In this document: one piece after another, positions 1 through 8,979 of the stretch
Layout of the letters: each line of letters starts with the position of its first letter
How positions within the stretch are numbered: position 1 is the stretch's first letter
NCBI RefSeq assembly: GCF_000406165.1
Contig: NZ_CM001977.1
Span: 890,689-954,688, forward strand
Direction: 5' to 3'
Source of the DNA: Dickeya zeae NCPPB 2538
GTDB lineage: Bacteria; Pseudomonadota; Gammaproteobacteria; Enterobacterales; Enterobacteriaceae
Length of the DNA: 64,000 nt
Made by a program: the position numbers and the translations under genes
The notes under the pieces: generated by a model
Seen by the model: only the letters and a program-made list of their open reading frames with translations
The model's database searches: none
What the model was told of the DNA's origin: nothing

Positions 1-534
1 TTCGCAGTGATCCGCCACGCTACGCCACTCGGTCACTTTGCCGGTGAGCGGGTGGAAAGTACCTATCACATACGGCAGGAAGAATTGTGCCGCTCCCCAG
101 CTGTAGTTGCCGGTCTGGTCTACCGCGCCACCGCCGGAGAAATAGAAGCGTCGTACCTGAGAACGGGCATGATGAAAGCGCCCGGCGGACGACCAGCCAT
201 ATGACCCGGCAAACAGACCGTCAGCGCCGTAACGATCGCGTACCCAGCGGTTTTCTTCCGCCACCAGATCCAGCGCGAGATCCCAGTCCACTTCGACGAA
301 CGGTTCTTTACCACGCAGCGTACGATCGCTATTTTCTCGTTTTTCCAGCCAGGAGCGGCGTACCGCCGGTTTGCGAATACGTTTATCGGAATAGACCAGC
401 GGGACGATGGAATCGAGCATGGGCGATGGGTCCGGGTCATCAGCAAACGGTTCGCAGCGGATAAGCCTGCCGTCTTCAACAACAGCGGTGAACGCGCCCC
501 AATGGGCAAGGTGTGGATAACGCCTGATTGTCAT
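1..534 (-). CDS. Molybdopterin-dependent S/N-oxide reductase (BisC/TorZ type), N-terminal part only
   Basis: The first 178 codons of a gene that continues beyond the left edge of the window. I chose the ATG at 534 because a GAGGA ribosome-binding site lies five bases upstream. There is no twin-arginine signal, so the enzyme is probably cytoplasmic like BisC rather than periplasmic like TorA or DmsA. The stretch GSYGWSSAGRFH (residues 110-121) is the family motif; Ser116 aligns with the serine that ligates molybdenum in DMSO reductase. The opening HWGAF and the block VDWDLALDL also fit the family. Likely role: reduction of S- or N-oxides (biotin sulfoxide, methionine sulfoxide, TMAO) with a bis-MGD cofactor. 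The exact substrate cannot be read from this part. It is divergent from the LysR gene at 782. Confidence 0.8.
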   Translation of the reverse strand, partial: MTIRRYPHLAHWGAFTAVVEDGRLIRCEPFADDPDPSPMLDSIVPLVYSDKRIRKPAVRRSWLEKRENSDRTLRGKEPFVEVDWDLALDLVAEENRWVRDRYGADGLFAGSYGWSSAGRFHHARSQVRRFYFSGGGAVDQTGNYSWGAAQFFLPYVIGTFHPLTGKVTEWRSVADHCE

Positions 535-781
535 AACGTCCTCGGTAAATTGGCTGGATGCCGTGAAGGCTGGCGGTAACGCGCCAGGCAGTGTTCCCTG
601 AAAGGTACTGCTGATAATGCTATGATTTGTTATCTATTTGGCTGCTCATAATACAAGCCTGTTGCATCACAGGCCAGTCAGTCCTTATGCCAATCGGGCA
701 TGTGTTATGCCGGGCGATCGCAGCGTATTTTTCAGACTGTGATACAGTCTGACGGTGTGTAATCCCATAAAGCGACAAACG

Positions 782-1675
782 ATGCACCGACTTCCCCCTC
801 TGCCTGCGTTGCGCGCGTTTCTGGCTGCCTGTCGGGCAGGCAGTTATAGCGCGGCGGCTGAAGAATTGAATGTGACCCACGGCGCTATCAGCCGACAGAT
901 TCGTATTCTGGAAAGCTGGTTAGGGCAGACGTTGTTTGTACGATCCGGACAGTGCATGGTGCCGACGTTGCATGCGCAGGCCTTCGCCAAGGAGATGAAT
1001 GACGTACTGGGGGTCATGGATGAGGCGGCTCGTCGCTATGGCCGTGGTGAGGCAACACAGTTATTGCGTATCAGCGCACCGGCGACCTTTACCATGCGCT
1101 GGCTGGCACCTCGACTACCGGCGTTTTATCAGGCTAATCCTGGAACGCTTATCCAGATTCATACCGCAACGACCCAACAACTGGCGGTGACCAGCGGCTT
1201 CGATCTGGTCATTCGTCTTGGGGTGTTTAACAGCGATCGTTTCAGCGCGCTGCCATTCATGCAGGAACACTATACCTTGCTGGCGGCCCCTTCATTGCTG
1301 ACACGCCAGCCGCTCTCGGCGCTGGGTGATGTGGTCAACCATACACTGCTGGATACCGAAACGCGCCCCGGCTTTTGGTCACAGTTGTTTGACGTGGGTG
1401 GGTTAGTAGACCCCGGTACGCTTAGCTGGCTGCGTTTTGATCATTTCTACGTCACCTATGCGGCGTTGATTGATGGGTTGGGCGTCGGGCCGGGTCCGCT
1501 GCCGTTACTGGCGCGCGATGTGGCGCTCGGCAGACTGGTGGCTCCCTTGCCGGACCTGCGTATCGCCGAGCGTACCTATTATTTACTGACGCCTGCGGGG
1601 CTGGCGAAAACCCGGCTGCATCACCGCTTTGAGCAGTGGTTGCTGGAACAGGCGGACAGTAAAGAGGCTGTCTGA
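782..1675 (+). CDS. LysR-family transcriptional regulator, GcvA-like
   Basis: 297 residues, normal for the family. The N-terminal winged helix-turn-helix covers residues 4-63 and contains the typical LNVTHGAISRQIRILE segment; the rest is the periplasmic-binding-protein-like effector domain. The PLPALRAFLAACRAGSYSAAAEELNVT opening resembles GcvA-type regulators. A GTG at 755 would add nine residues; the ATG at 782 is preferred because it starts where family members start, although neither has a strong ribosome-binding site. It is transcribed away from the molybdoenzyme gene at 534, the usual layout for a LysR regulator and its target, so it may control that gene. The target and effector are not known. 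Confidence 0.85.
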   Translation: MHRLPPLPALRAFLAACRAGSYSAAAEELNVTHGAISRQIRILESWLGQTLFVRSGQCMVPTLHAQAFAKEMNDVLGVMDEAARRYGRGEATQLLRISAPATFTMRWLAPRLPAFYQANPGTLIQIHTATTQQLAVTSGFDLVIRLGVFNSDRFSALPFMQEHYTLLAAPSLLTRQPLSALGDVVNHTLLDTETRPGFWSQLFDVGGLVDPGTLSWLRFDHFYVTYAALIDGLGVGPGPLPLLARDVALGRLVAPLPDLRIAERTYYLLTPAGLAKTRLHHRFEQWLLEQADSKEAV

Positions 1676-1800
1676 CTGACACCACTTACCTCGACTGACA
1701 CCACACACATTATTGTCATGCACCCGCGTTAATGTGGATACATGACCGAATCCGTACACCGCTGAGTCAGAAAGAAGTACGCCATAAACAGAGGTAAACC

Positions 1801-2253
1801 ATGAATTATGTGCAGGAAATGCGTCAGTTGATCGGGCATCGTCCGCTATTGCTGGCAGGTTCTAACGTGATTTTGCTAAACACGCGTGGGCAAGTGTTGT
1901 TGCAGCATCGTCTGGAAGGGGTGTGGGGGTTGCCCGGCGGGCTGTTGGAACTGGGGGAGTCACTGGAAGAGGCCGCGATTCGCGAAGTGCGTGAAGAAAC
2001 CGGGCTGCAACTCAATAGGTTCGATTTTCTGAAAATGTTTTCTGGCCCCGACCACTTTTTCACCTTGCCCAATCAGGATCAGATCTATGTGCTGACGGCC
2101 TTGTATGTGTGCCGCGACTGGCAAGGCGATATTGTCGTGGATAAAACTGAGTCGCGGGACGTACGCTTTTTCGATTTTCAGGCTTTGCCGACATTGGGTG
2201 ACGAGTATCGCGAATACCTCGATTATTTTTTGTCGTTATCGTCGTCACGTTAG
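1801..2253 (+). CDS. Nudix hydrolase
   Basis: 150 residues with a complete Nudix box: G-x5-E-x7-REVREETGL at about residues 46-68, preceded by WGLPGG. The glutamates of REVREE are the metal ligands expected to position Mg for hydrolysis of a nucleoside diphosphate linked to another group. The substrate cannot be inferred. The stop codon TAG (2251-2253) overlaps the stop of the convergent permease gene. Intergenic DNA upstream (1676-1800) shows no clear operon link to the LysR gene. Confidence 0.88.
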   Translation: MNYVQEMRQLIGHRPLLLAGSNVILLNTRGQVLLQHRLEGVWGLPGGLLELGESLEEAAIREVREETGLQLNRFDFLKMFSGPDHFFTLPNQDQIYVLTALYVCRDWQGDIVVDKTESRDVRFFDFQALPTLGDEYREYLDYFLSLSSSR

Positions 2254-2978
2254 TGAGCAGGTACGGTTTCCCACAGCAGTGAGAGACCGGCTATCAGCAT
2301 CATGCTATCCACCAGCCGGTTAAATAGGGTGTCGGACAGGTGCAGTACGAAGCGTTTGCCGATGTACACCCCCGCGACCTGTGTTAACCCGACCAGCACG
2401 CCTGCCAACAGCACCGACCACGGTAGCGCGCCTATCACCCCAAAGGTGGCGGCTTTGGTCAGATAGATAACCAGCGAAGCCGCAGACTCGGTGGCCAGCA
2501 GTGCGCCTTTCAGCAAGCCGTAACCGGCGAACAACGGGATCGTCAGCGGACCGGTGGAAAAGACGACGCCGGTAAGAAAGCCGACTACACCGCCTGCCAT
2601 CGCCAACTGACTGTCGTTGAGTATGAACGCACGTCGGTGGGCCAGGTAACGTAGTGGAATCAGTAGCAGGAAGAACAGACCGATACACAGGCTCGACAGA
2701 CGTACCGGCATCACCCACAGCAGGCTGGCACCAATGATCGATGCGGGAATGCCCGGCAGGCAGTAATAACCCAGCGCCCGTAAATTGATGGCCTTACGCC
2801 ATAGGATAACCTTGGAAATATTACTCATGGTGGCGGCGATCGCCATGATTGGCACGGCGGCCTGTGGACTGAACGCCCACGCCAGCGCAGGCAGCAGAAT
2901 GATGGAGCCGCCGGTGCCGACAATGCCGCTGACACTGCCCGCGAACAGACCGAGAACAAGGATCAGGATGTCGCTCAT
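2250..2978 (-). CDS. TauE/SafE-family membrane transporter
   Basis: 242 residues, mostly hydrophobic, with about eight predicted membrane segments and the repeated glycine-rich motif GLFAGSVSGIVGTGGSI near the N-terminus and GVVGFLTGVVFSTGPL in the second half, the inverted duplication typical of TauE/SafE (PF01925). Family members export sulfite, sulfoacetate or related organic anions; the substrate here is unknown. The start at 2978 follows an AGAGGT ribosome-binding site; the reading frame stays open upstream to 3386 but that extension is not membrane-like and has no family similarity that I can see. It converges on the Nudix gene with overlapping stop codons. Confidence 0.88.
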   Translation of the reverse strand: MSDILILVLGLFAGSVSGIVGTGGSIILLPALAWAFSPQAAVPIMAIAATMSNISKVILWRKAINLRALGYYCLPGIPASIIGASLLWVMPVRLSSLCIGLFFLLLIPLRYLAHRRAFILNDSQLAMAGGVVGFLTGVVFSTGPLTIPLFAGYGLLKGALLATESAASLVIYLTKAATFGVIGALPWSVLLAGVLVGLTQVAGVYIGKRFVLHLSDTLFNRLVDSMMLIAGLSLLWETVPAH

Positions 2979-3256
2979 AGATGACCTCTGGGTAAGGATT
3001 ACTGTGTTTGAGGTGAGCATACCTGTGTGAAAAGTGAATATCTCTGCCGAAAAAATCACACCAGTGTGAGTTAAAATCACACATCGGTTGATGCAAGGGT
3101 AAAGGCGGTAAACGCCTTGACAGTCAATCTTCTGCTCGCATAGGGTGGAAACGGCAGGTGCGATGGACCGATAGCGCCCAGCCAGTCGACGCCGCGGCGA
3201 CGTTACACACAGCCTGACGTCTTCGTAACGAGAATAATAAAATAAGGTGCTGCAAC

Positions 3257-4081
3257 ATGAGTTTGACGACGTATCTGGGTAAGCAGGTGCTGGGGGTGTT
3301 GGCCTGTTACCAACAAGGAAATGTAGTAATTCATATCTGTGGGGTGTATCCGCGTGCGGATAACAGCTTGCGGGTGTTCTTCCCAAAAGGGCATGACCTG
3401 ACGGTGGGGACGCTGGCGACGATACACCTTGATAATCGCACCGGTGTTGATGAGTTCGATGCCAATATTTCGGTCTACCGTGCGTCGTACAAGGGCCGTG
3501 TGGTCAGCGTGGATGAAGATTGGGTGATTCTGGCACCGCGTGAATGCCAGTTGTTGCATGGTTTCACCCCGGTCGTGGATATTCGTGAGCCGGGTTATGC
3601 GTTCCCAACTGATCATCGCCCGGAGCGGCCAGTACCCTGGACGGCGATGACGTCACTGCCGGATACCGAGCGCAAAGACTTTACTAATAAAGTCGGCGTA
3701 CTGGTGACGATGGCCGAAGAACAGCCGCATACTACGGTGCTGGCATTCCTCTCTTCGGTCGAAGACGATATTTTCCTGATTACCTTCCCGGAAACCTTCA
3801 AATCTAAATTACTGAAGCGTAATCCCCATTGTTTCTTCGCGATGGATGAGCGCTCGCACTATACCTTTGAGCGTTCAATTGAGTGGAATTACACCCTGAT
3901 TGAAGGTGACGCGCATTTGATTGACCCGACAACGCCGTTGTTTGAAGAAGTGCGCCATGCGTTCATCAATAAAAACCCGTGGGAAATGGCGTTCTTCCTG
4001 CGCCCGAATCTGGAGATGTATCACATCAAGAGCCGACAATTGGTGTGTCCGGGGTCTCGTCAGTCTATTGAATCCGCGTGA
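3257..4081 (+). CDS. Two-domain flavin split-barrel (PNPOx-like) protein
   Basis: 274 residues. The C-terminal half (about 140-270) looks like the pyridoxamine-phosphate-oxidase-like split barrel: VGVLVTMAEE, then FKSKLLKRNPHCFFAMDE, then a short WNYTLIEGDAHLID strand pair. Such proteins bind FMN, F420 or haem. The N-terminal half (about 1-120) is a separate beta-rich domain with a YKGRVVSV strand that vaguely recalls the PilZ-associated N-terminal barrel; I cannot name it. AAGGTG upstream of the ATG is a good ribosome-binding site. It ends at a clear terminator and is convergent with the SDR gene. Function unknown. Confidence 0.6.
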   Translation: MSLTTYLGKQVLGVLACYQQGNVVIHICGVYPRADNSLRVFFPKGHDLTVGTLATIHLDNRTGVDEFDANISVYRASYKGRVVSVDEDWVILAPRECQLLHGFTPVVDIREPGYAFPTDHRPERPVPWTAMTSLPDTERKDFTNKVGVLVTMAEEQPHTTVLAFLSSVEDDIFLITFPETFKSKLLKRNPHCFFAMDERSHYTFERSIEWNYTLIEGDAHLIDPTTPLFEEVRHAFINKNPWEMAFFLRPNLEMYHIKSRQLVCPGSRQSIESA

Positions 4082-4119
4082 TAGAGCACCACACGAGTAC
4101 AAGATGATATCTCAATTAG

Positions 4120-4150
4120 CGCCCTGACATTGCAGGGCGTTATTATATTT
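4120..4150 (+). terminator. Intrinsic terminator after the split-barrel gene
   Basis: A 7-bp stem (CGCCCTG / CAGGGCG, 4120-4139) with a six-base loop, followed by a T-rich run TTATTATATTT. It sits 38 bases after the stop codon at 4081. Confidence 0.75.
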
Positions 4151-4419
4151 CGCATTTGAAATAGCAATAATCAAAACACTATTTCTATTATTTTTTATAA
4201 TTGCTGAGATTGATTAATACTACTGGTAGTCAGGTGTAATTTTTTAATTTCTGGTCGGCGTTAGTTTATTTACACCAATCTTCATTGTTATATAACGGTA
4301 TTTCTTAAAGTGTTACTCGCGATGCTGTCGGCTTATTATCAATAATGATGTAGCGTTGCTAATGATAGGAAGTGATTGATGAATAGAGAAAAAAGAAGAT
4401 GAGTCAGAATCTGCACTGA

Positions 4420-4448
4420 CCCCGTTATCTTTCGTAGTGATAACGGGG
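4420..4448 (-). terminator. Stem-loop downstream of the SDR gene
   Basis: Perfect 10-bp stem CCCCGTTATC / GATAACGGGG with a nine-base loop, just past the stop of the SDR gene on the minus strand. No U-run follows, so it may be a 3' end-protecting hairpin rather than an intrinsic terminator. The remaining intergenic DNA (4150-4420) is AT-rich without a recognisable gene. Confidence 0.5.
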
Positions 4449-4464
4449 CCAGCGATGGGGAAGA

Positions 4465-5574
4465 TTATTTAAAATCGACCGTCATCAGTTCCGGTACGCT
4501 GTAATGGCGGGTCGTTTCCACACATTTACCTACGTATTCGGTAAAGCGCGGCGGGGTTTTCATGCCCAGTTGCAGCAGTTTACGGTTGCTGAATTTCACA
4601 TTTAATTGGGCAAATGAGCCATAAAGACGCATAGCGCGCAGCATCAGACGTTCATTGCAGGGGCCGTACAGCTCGCTAAAGCTGCTGCGCAGTTTGATAA
4701 GGTCAGGGTAACTGACCTGACGGTAGGCTTCGCCCATCGGCGGACGTGCGGCGGCGTGTGCCATCGCTTCATCTACCTCGCTGAAACTGACGCTGGAGGC
4801 TTCGCCCGCGGAAATATGGTAGATGTCATTAACGGCCTGTTCTGAATGCATCAGCATCAGGATCGCGTCGGCACAGAAATCCACCGGAATGACGTCGATT
4901 TTGTCATCCAGTGAACACATGAATTTCTTGAGTTTCATCGCCATTTCGAACACCCAGTAGATGCTGCTCGACGGTTTACAGCCCAGACGAGAATGGCCGA
5001 CGATGATGGATGGACGCACGATCAGCAACGGCATCGCCGGGCAGTGCTCACGCATCAGGTTTTCGATGGTTGCTTTGGACAGGGTGTATTCGACGATGTG
5101 CGATTTTTCCGTATCCAGATGGCCGCATTCTTCCACCACCTGATCCTGCTCTGGAACGCACGACATCGCTGTGCCGATCTGGATGAATTTTTGCAGTGAA
5201 GCAACCTGGCTCATGCGTTTGGCGAATGCCAGCGTGCCTTCAACGTTGACTTTCCAAATCAATGGGTTATTGCCAAATGAGGCAATCGCCGCGCTGTTAA
5301 TGACATGGGTGATACTATCCAGAACCGGGTTTTGCAGAAAAGACTCAGGTTCAGCCAGGTCGCCAACGATAATATTGTCTGCAGTTAAACGGGATAATAC
5401 AGATTCTGGAATATCAAATTTACGCAGATTATTGAGAATTCGTTTAAGTCCATCCTGCTGCGTTTCAGCCCTGACCAGCATAAATATATTTTCTATCTGC
5501 TTGTCCTGTAATGCTTTTTCCATAACAGCACCGCCAAGGAAACCTGTGGCCCCGGTGATAAAGACTTTTTTCAT
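4465..5574 (-). CDS. Extended SDR, acyl-CoA/thioester-reductase-like
   Basis: 369 residues. The Rossmann motif TGATGFLG (residues 8-15) binds NAD(P)H; IVGDLAEP, HVINSAA and the catalytic YTLSK (Tyr and Lys) follow in the order seen in fatty acyl-CoA reductases and in the R domains of carboxylic acid reductases and NRPSs (NAD-binding 4, PF07993), as does VRPSIIVGHS. This suggests reduction of an acyl-thioester to an aldehyde or alcohol. There is no neighbouring acyl-carrier, ligase or synthase gene, so the substrate is unknown. The ATG at 5574 is the first in frame; the upstream signal for ribosomes is weak. Confidence 0.75.
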   Translation of the reverse strand: MKKVFITGATGFLGGAVMEKALQDKQIENIFMLVRAETQQDGLKRILNNLRKFDIPESVLSRLTADNIIVGDLAEPESFLQNPVLDSITHVINSAAIASFGNNPLIWKVNVEGTLAFAKRMSQVASLQKFIQIGTAMSCVPEQDQVVEECGHLDTEKSHIVEYTLSKATIENLMREHCPAMPLLIVRPSIIVGHSRLGCKPSSSIYWVFEMAMKLKKFMCSLDDKIDVIPVDFCADAILMLMHSEQAVNDIYHISAGEASSVSFSEVDEAMAHAAARPPMGEAYRQVSYPDLIKLRSSFSELYGPCNERLMLRAMRLYGSFAQLNVKFSNRKLLQLGMKTPPRFTEYVGKCVETTRHYSVPELMTVDFK

Positions 5575-6050
5575 GACGTGATAACCCTGATTAAATTGTC
5601 AAAAAGGCCAAAAGCGAGTGCTGTCTGAATAATGCTCAGGAGCAGCGCGGCTATTCTATTTCAGACGGTTTTATTTTTTCAATTTTCAAAACACTTTTTC
5701 TTATGTTGTTGTCATTCTGTTTAGCTTTTTGTGCTCTGGTTATTTTGCTTAAGATTTTATTTCTCTGGTTTTTATGCCATACGCGAGCGGTGAAATGAAA
5801 ACGAGCCTGCCCGGTCGACCTATCAAGTCATCATCGAGGAAGGAGAGGAAAATGGATTGGCGCACGTGTCATTCAGTGAGCATTCAGTGGCGATGGCCTC
5901 ACCGGAGCGCCGCAGATAATACAATAACATGACGGCGTCAGCACTGTTTTTCCGGCGAGAATCTCAACGGTATCCGGTATTCCCGTCAGCGCCTGCTTGC
6001 AGGCACCGACGAGAATCAGGCATTGACGAGAATATAGGCAAGAGCCTGAA
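5575..6050. other. AT-rich intergenic DNA, no gene seen
   Basis: 476 bases between the SDR start and the MipA stop. The half next to the SDR gene (about 5590-5780) is strongly T-rich and probably carries its promoter. A short hairpin GCCTGC-tt-GCAGGC lies at 5992-6005 and the 9-mer GACGAGAAT occurs twice (about 6008 and 6026). No open frame with a ribosome-binding site or family resemblance is present. Confidence 0.6.
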
Positions 6051-6836
6051 TTAGAACGTATAGGTAACGGCAACGGTGCCTTCACCCTGATCGGCGCGAA
6101 ACACGATGGGGCTGTCTGAGGCTTTATCGTTCAGATGGGTATAACCGCCGCTGAGTAGCGTGGTCCAGTGTGAGTCGAACTGATGTGACCAGAACAGCGA
6201 GACAGACTGCCCGTATAAGCCACTGCCTGCCTGATAGACGCGATAACCCGAGTTCTGGCTCTGCTGCTGGCTGACGCCGTAGAACAAGTTGTTATTGCGT
6301 GCGTCGCCGAACAGCAATATGCCCTGAGCGCCCAGTGTGTCTGACTTATTCTGGAACAGGATGCTGGTCAGCGATGTCTGGTATTGCACGCCCTGGCTGT
6401 CGGTTAACGGCAGTGTTGCCTTCGCCTCCACTGACCACTGGTTATTAAATTGCCAGCCGATCGCCACCGCAGTATTCAATACGCCATCAATTTTTCCCAT
6501 ACCGCGTAATTTGTCGGAGCCGGCGCGGAACGTGGATTTTTTGTCGGTTCGTCCTGGGTTGTAACCTAACGTGTGCTCAAGATAAAACTGACCGAATTGC
6601 AGGTCATAGCCTGCCCCTTTGGCAGTATCGAAAAAGAAAGCCCCTTGGCGGGCCTGAATGACCGGCAGCAGATTCCAGGCTTGCTCATCCGAACCGCTGT
6701 AGCGCGGCGCATTGTGAGCGGCAAGGCCGACAGTCACGCCATCTTGTTGATCTGGCGAGGTATCGTCAGCCCAACTGGTGTTGCTGGCGGCGAGTAAAAG
6801 AGTCGCTATGTAAAAGGGGGTGTGTCGCACTATCAT
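6051..6836 (-). CDS. MipA/OmpV-family outer-membrane protein
   Basis: 261 residues. A signal peptide ends near SNTSWA-DD (residue 24). The mature part alternates short hydrophobic strands and loops and ends in YTF, the C-terminal aromatic signature of outer-membrane barrels. VTVGLAAHNAPRYSGSDE near the start and the repeated strand pattern match MipA/OmpV. E. coli MipA scaffolds murein enzymes (MltA, PBP1B); other members are outer-membrane proteins tied to antibiotic or osmotic stress. It is divergent from the response-regulator gene at 6987 with about 150 bases between, so it may be controlled by that system. Confidence 0.85.
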   Translation of the reverse strand: MIVRHTPFYIATLLLAASNTSWADDTSPDQQDGVTVGLAAHNAPRYSGSDEQAWNLLPVIQARQGAFFFDTAKGAGYDLQFGQFYLEHTLGYNPGRTDKKSTFRAGSDKLRGMGKIDGVLNTAVAIGWQFNNQWSVEAKATLPLTDSQGVQYQTSLTSILFQNKSDTLGAQGILLFGDARNNNLFYGVSQQQSQNSGYRVYQAGSGLYGQSVSLFWSHQFDSHWTTLLSGGYTHLNDKASDSPIVFRADQGEGTVAVTYTF

Positions 6837-6986
6837 CCTGTCTGAACTCCTTAAAACGGGAACGTGATGTTGCCTTGTCGTGGTGTCTTATTCTGGCGCT
6901 TTTGTGCTTCCTTGTACGAAGTGTCGGAGTATACACATTAGCGTCAATACCCCGTCAGTAAATGATGAAGAAATTATCAAGAGGCC

Positions 6987-7685
6987 ATGATGAGTCTGAA
7001 ACGCATTCTGATAATCGAAGATGACACGGATGCTGCCAGCGTGCTGGAAGCGTACCTGAAACGTGATAATTTTCAGGTACTGCTGGCAAGTGACGGCGTT
7101 GGCGGACTGGAAATGGCGCTGCGAGTAAAGCCTGATCTGATCCTGCTCGACGTGATGCTGCCGGGCATGAACGGGACTGAAGTGTTGGCAGCTTTACGTC
7201 GCAAAAGCGATGTCCCGGTGATCATGGTTACCGCGATGGGGGATGACACCGACAAGATTGGCGCGTTGCGCTACGGTGCCGATGACTACGTGACTAAACC
7301 CTATCACCCCGGTGAGGTGGTCGCGCGGGTACAGGCTGTACTACGGCGTACCAGCGGCGTGATGACGCCAGATCGGACGCTGAGTTTTGGCCCGTTGCTG
7401 GTCGATCAGGACGCGATGCTGGCGGCGGTGACTGACACACAAGGACACAGTCAGCCGCTGGAACTGACACCAACCGAGTTTAGCCTGCTGACGACCCTAT
7501 TGCGGGCGCAGACCCGCGCCTTTTCCCGTCAGGAACTGCTGGAAGCCTGCCTGCCCGAGAGCGATGCGCTGGAGCGGGTGGTGGATACGCACATTTATAA
7601 TCTACGCAAAAAACTTGAAGCGGTGGGGATTAGCGGGGTACTGCTGACGGTTCGCGCGGTGGGTTATCGGTTTCGTCAGCCATGA
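6987..7685 (+). CDS. OmpR/PhoB-type response regulator, AdeR/BaeR-like
   Basis: 232 residues. The receiver domain (1-118) shows the acidic pair EDD (11-13), the phosphorylated Asp55 in LLDVMLPG and Lys104 in TKPY. The winged-helix DNA-binding domain (about 135-232) ends with the typical TVRAVGYRF. The stop overlaps the start of the kinase gene by four bases (ATGA), so the two are translationally coupled. The downstream RND efflux genes suggest it regulates drug efflux as AdeR does in Acinetobacter. A second in-frame ATG follows directly at 6990. Confidence 0.92.
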   Translation: MMSLKRILIIEDDTDAASVLEAYLKRDNFQVLLASDGVGGLEMALRVKPDLILLDVMLPGMNGTEVLAALRRKSDVPVIMVTAMGDDTDKIGALRYGADDYVTKPYHPGEVVARVQAVLRRTSGVMTPDRTLSFGPLLVDQDAMLAAVTDTQGHSQPLELTPTEFSLLTTLLRAQTRAFSRQELLEACLPESDALERVVDTHIYNLRKKLEAVGISGVLLTVRAVGYRFRQP

Positions 7686-8851
7686 AAACGCTGCCTCCTC
7701 TCTCGTTGTGGCGCTGGCTGTGCCTGCGGATTTTGTCGCTGGCGATCGGTACCGTGGTACTGATTGCTACCTGTATGTGGCTGCGCTTTATTATCTGGAG
7801 TCTGTGGGTAGTACACAGTATGCCGGAGGGCGTGCGTAACGAATTTGAAGTATTACGCGCTAATCCTGAACTGGATCGTACCCGCTACTACCACATTCTG
7901 GAGACCTGGTTCGGTCCCAAACTCTTCGATCTCTCTATTGCCTCTGAAGATTGGTTGATTTTGGGGGTATTGGTGTTGGTTGCTATTCCGTTGATCGTGA
8001 TGTTGGGGCTGTGGGCGGCGAGGCCATTATCGGTGCAGTTTAGCCAACTCGCTGTGGCGGCACGCGAGGTAGCGCGTGGGCAGTTTTCCACCCGTGCCAG
8101 AATGGTGCCGGGTGCCCCCGCCGAGCTGACTCTGCTGACCCGTGACTTTAACGCCATGACCGCACAGCTCGAGCGTTACGAGCGTGAGTTGCATGCCTCG
8201 CATGTGGCGATGGCGCATGAGCTGCGCTCGCCGTTGACGGCCGCGATGGGGCGGTTACAGGGAATGTTGGATGGGGTTTTTCAGCCGGATCCCCGCCAGT
8301 TGCAAATGGTGATGAACCAGATGCTCAACCTTAACCGACTGATTGAAGACCTGCATTTGCTCTCGATGGCCAGTGCCGGACAACTGGCTATCGACAAAAC
8401 CCGGCTAAACCCGGTGGAACTGCTGCGTGACCGCATCGCCTGGTTGAAACCGAATGCGGAGGCGGCTGGTTTCACGGTGACATTGCATGCCGATGAGGAA
8501 GGGTATTGCCTGGCAGATCCGCTCCGGTTGGGGCAGGTGTTTACCATTCTGATGGATAACGCTCTGCGCTATGCGGCGGAAGGGAAGACACAGCGGATTG
8601 ACGTCATACGCCAGCAGGACCGATGGCGAATCCAGTTTCGCGACTACGGGCCGGGCGTCAGTGACACTTTTCTGCCGCATATTTTTGAGCGTTTTTCCCG
8701 GGCGGATACCTCGCGGGCGCGCCATTCCGGCGGCAGCGGGCTGGGGTTGTCCATCGCCGAGGCGATTTGTGGTGCGCTTGGTGGCAGCCTGACGGCGGAA
8801 AACCATCCACAGGGGGGCATGTGTTTTACCCTTGAGTTGCCGGTGGCGTGA
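7682..8851 (+). CDS. Sensor histidine kinase, AdeS-like
   Basis: 389 residues. Two membrane segments (about 15-42 and 92-112) bracket a short periplasmic loop of about 50 residues. A HAMP linker follows, then the H box with phospho-acceptor His179 in AMAHELRSPLT, and a HATPase domain with the N box (MDNALRYA), G1 (DYGPGVS) and G2 (GGSGLGLSIAEA). The block ELRSPLTAAMGRLQGMLDG closely recalls AdeS. It forms a two-gene unit with the response regulator. The signal sensed is not known; the periplasmic loop is too short for a ligand-binding fold of common type. Confidence 0.92.
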   Translation: MKTLPPLSLWRWLCLRILSLAIGTVVLIATCMWLRFIIWSLWVVHSMPEGVRNEFEVLRANPELDRTRYYHILETWFGPKLFDLSIASEDWLILGVLVLVAIPLIVMLGLWAARPLSVQFSQLAVAAREVARGQFSTRARMVPGAPAELTLLTRDFNAMTAQLERYERELHASHVAMAHELRSPLTAAMGRLQGMLDGVFQPDPRQLQMVMNQMLNLNRLIEDLHLLSMASAGQLAIDKTRLNPVELLRDRIAWLKPNAEAAGFTVTLHADEEGYCLADPLRLGQVFTILMDNALRYAAEGKTQRIDVIRQQDRWRIQFRDYGPGVSDTFLPHIFERFSRADTSRARHSGGSGLGLSIAEAICGALGGSLTAENHPQGGMCFTLELPVA

Positions 8852-8979
8852 GAGTAGGAAGCCTGTTACCTGAGATAATGTCGGTTTTTCAGTTACCTTG
8901 ATGGTTTCTTGATAAAGCGTGGAAACAATCTGGAAATCTGCGTGGTGTAATGATCCGTAGCGGTTAACAGGAAATCATT

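Noticed and set aside
120..509. 129-codon minus-strand frame at the left edge
   Set aside because: It lies in another frame of the molybdoenzyme gene, which has the family motifs and a ribosome-binding site.
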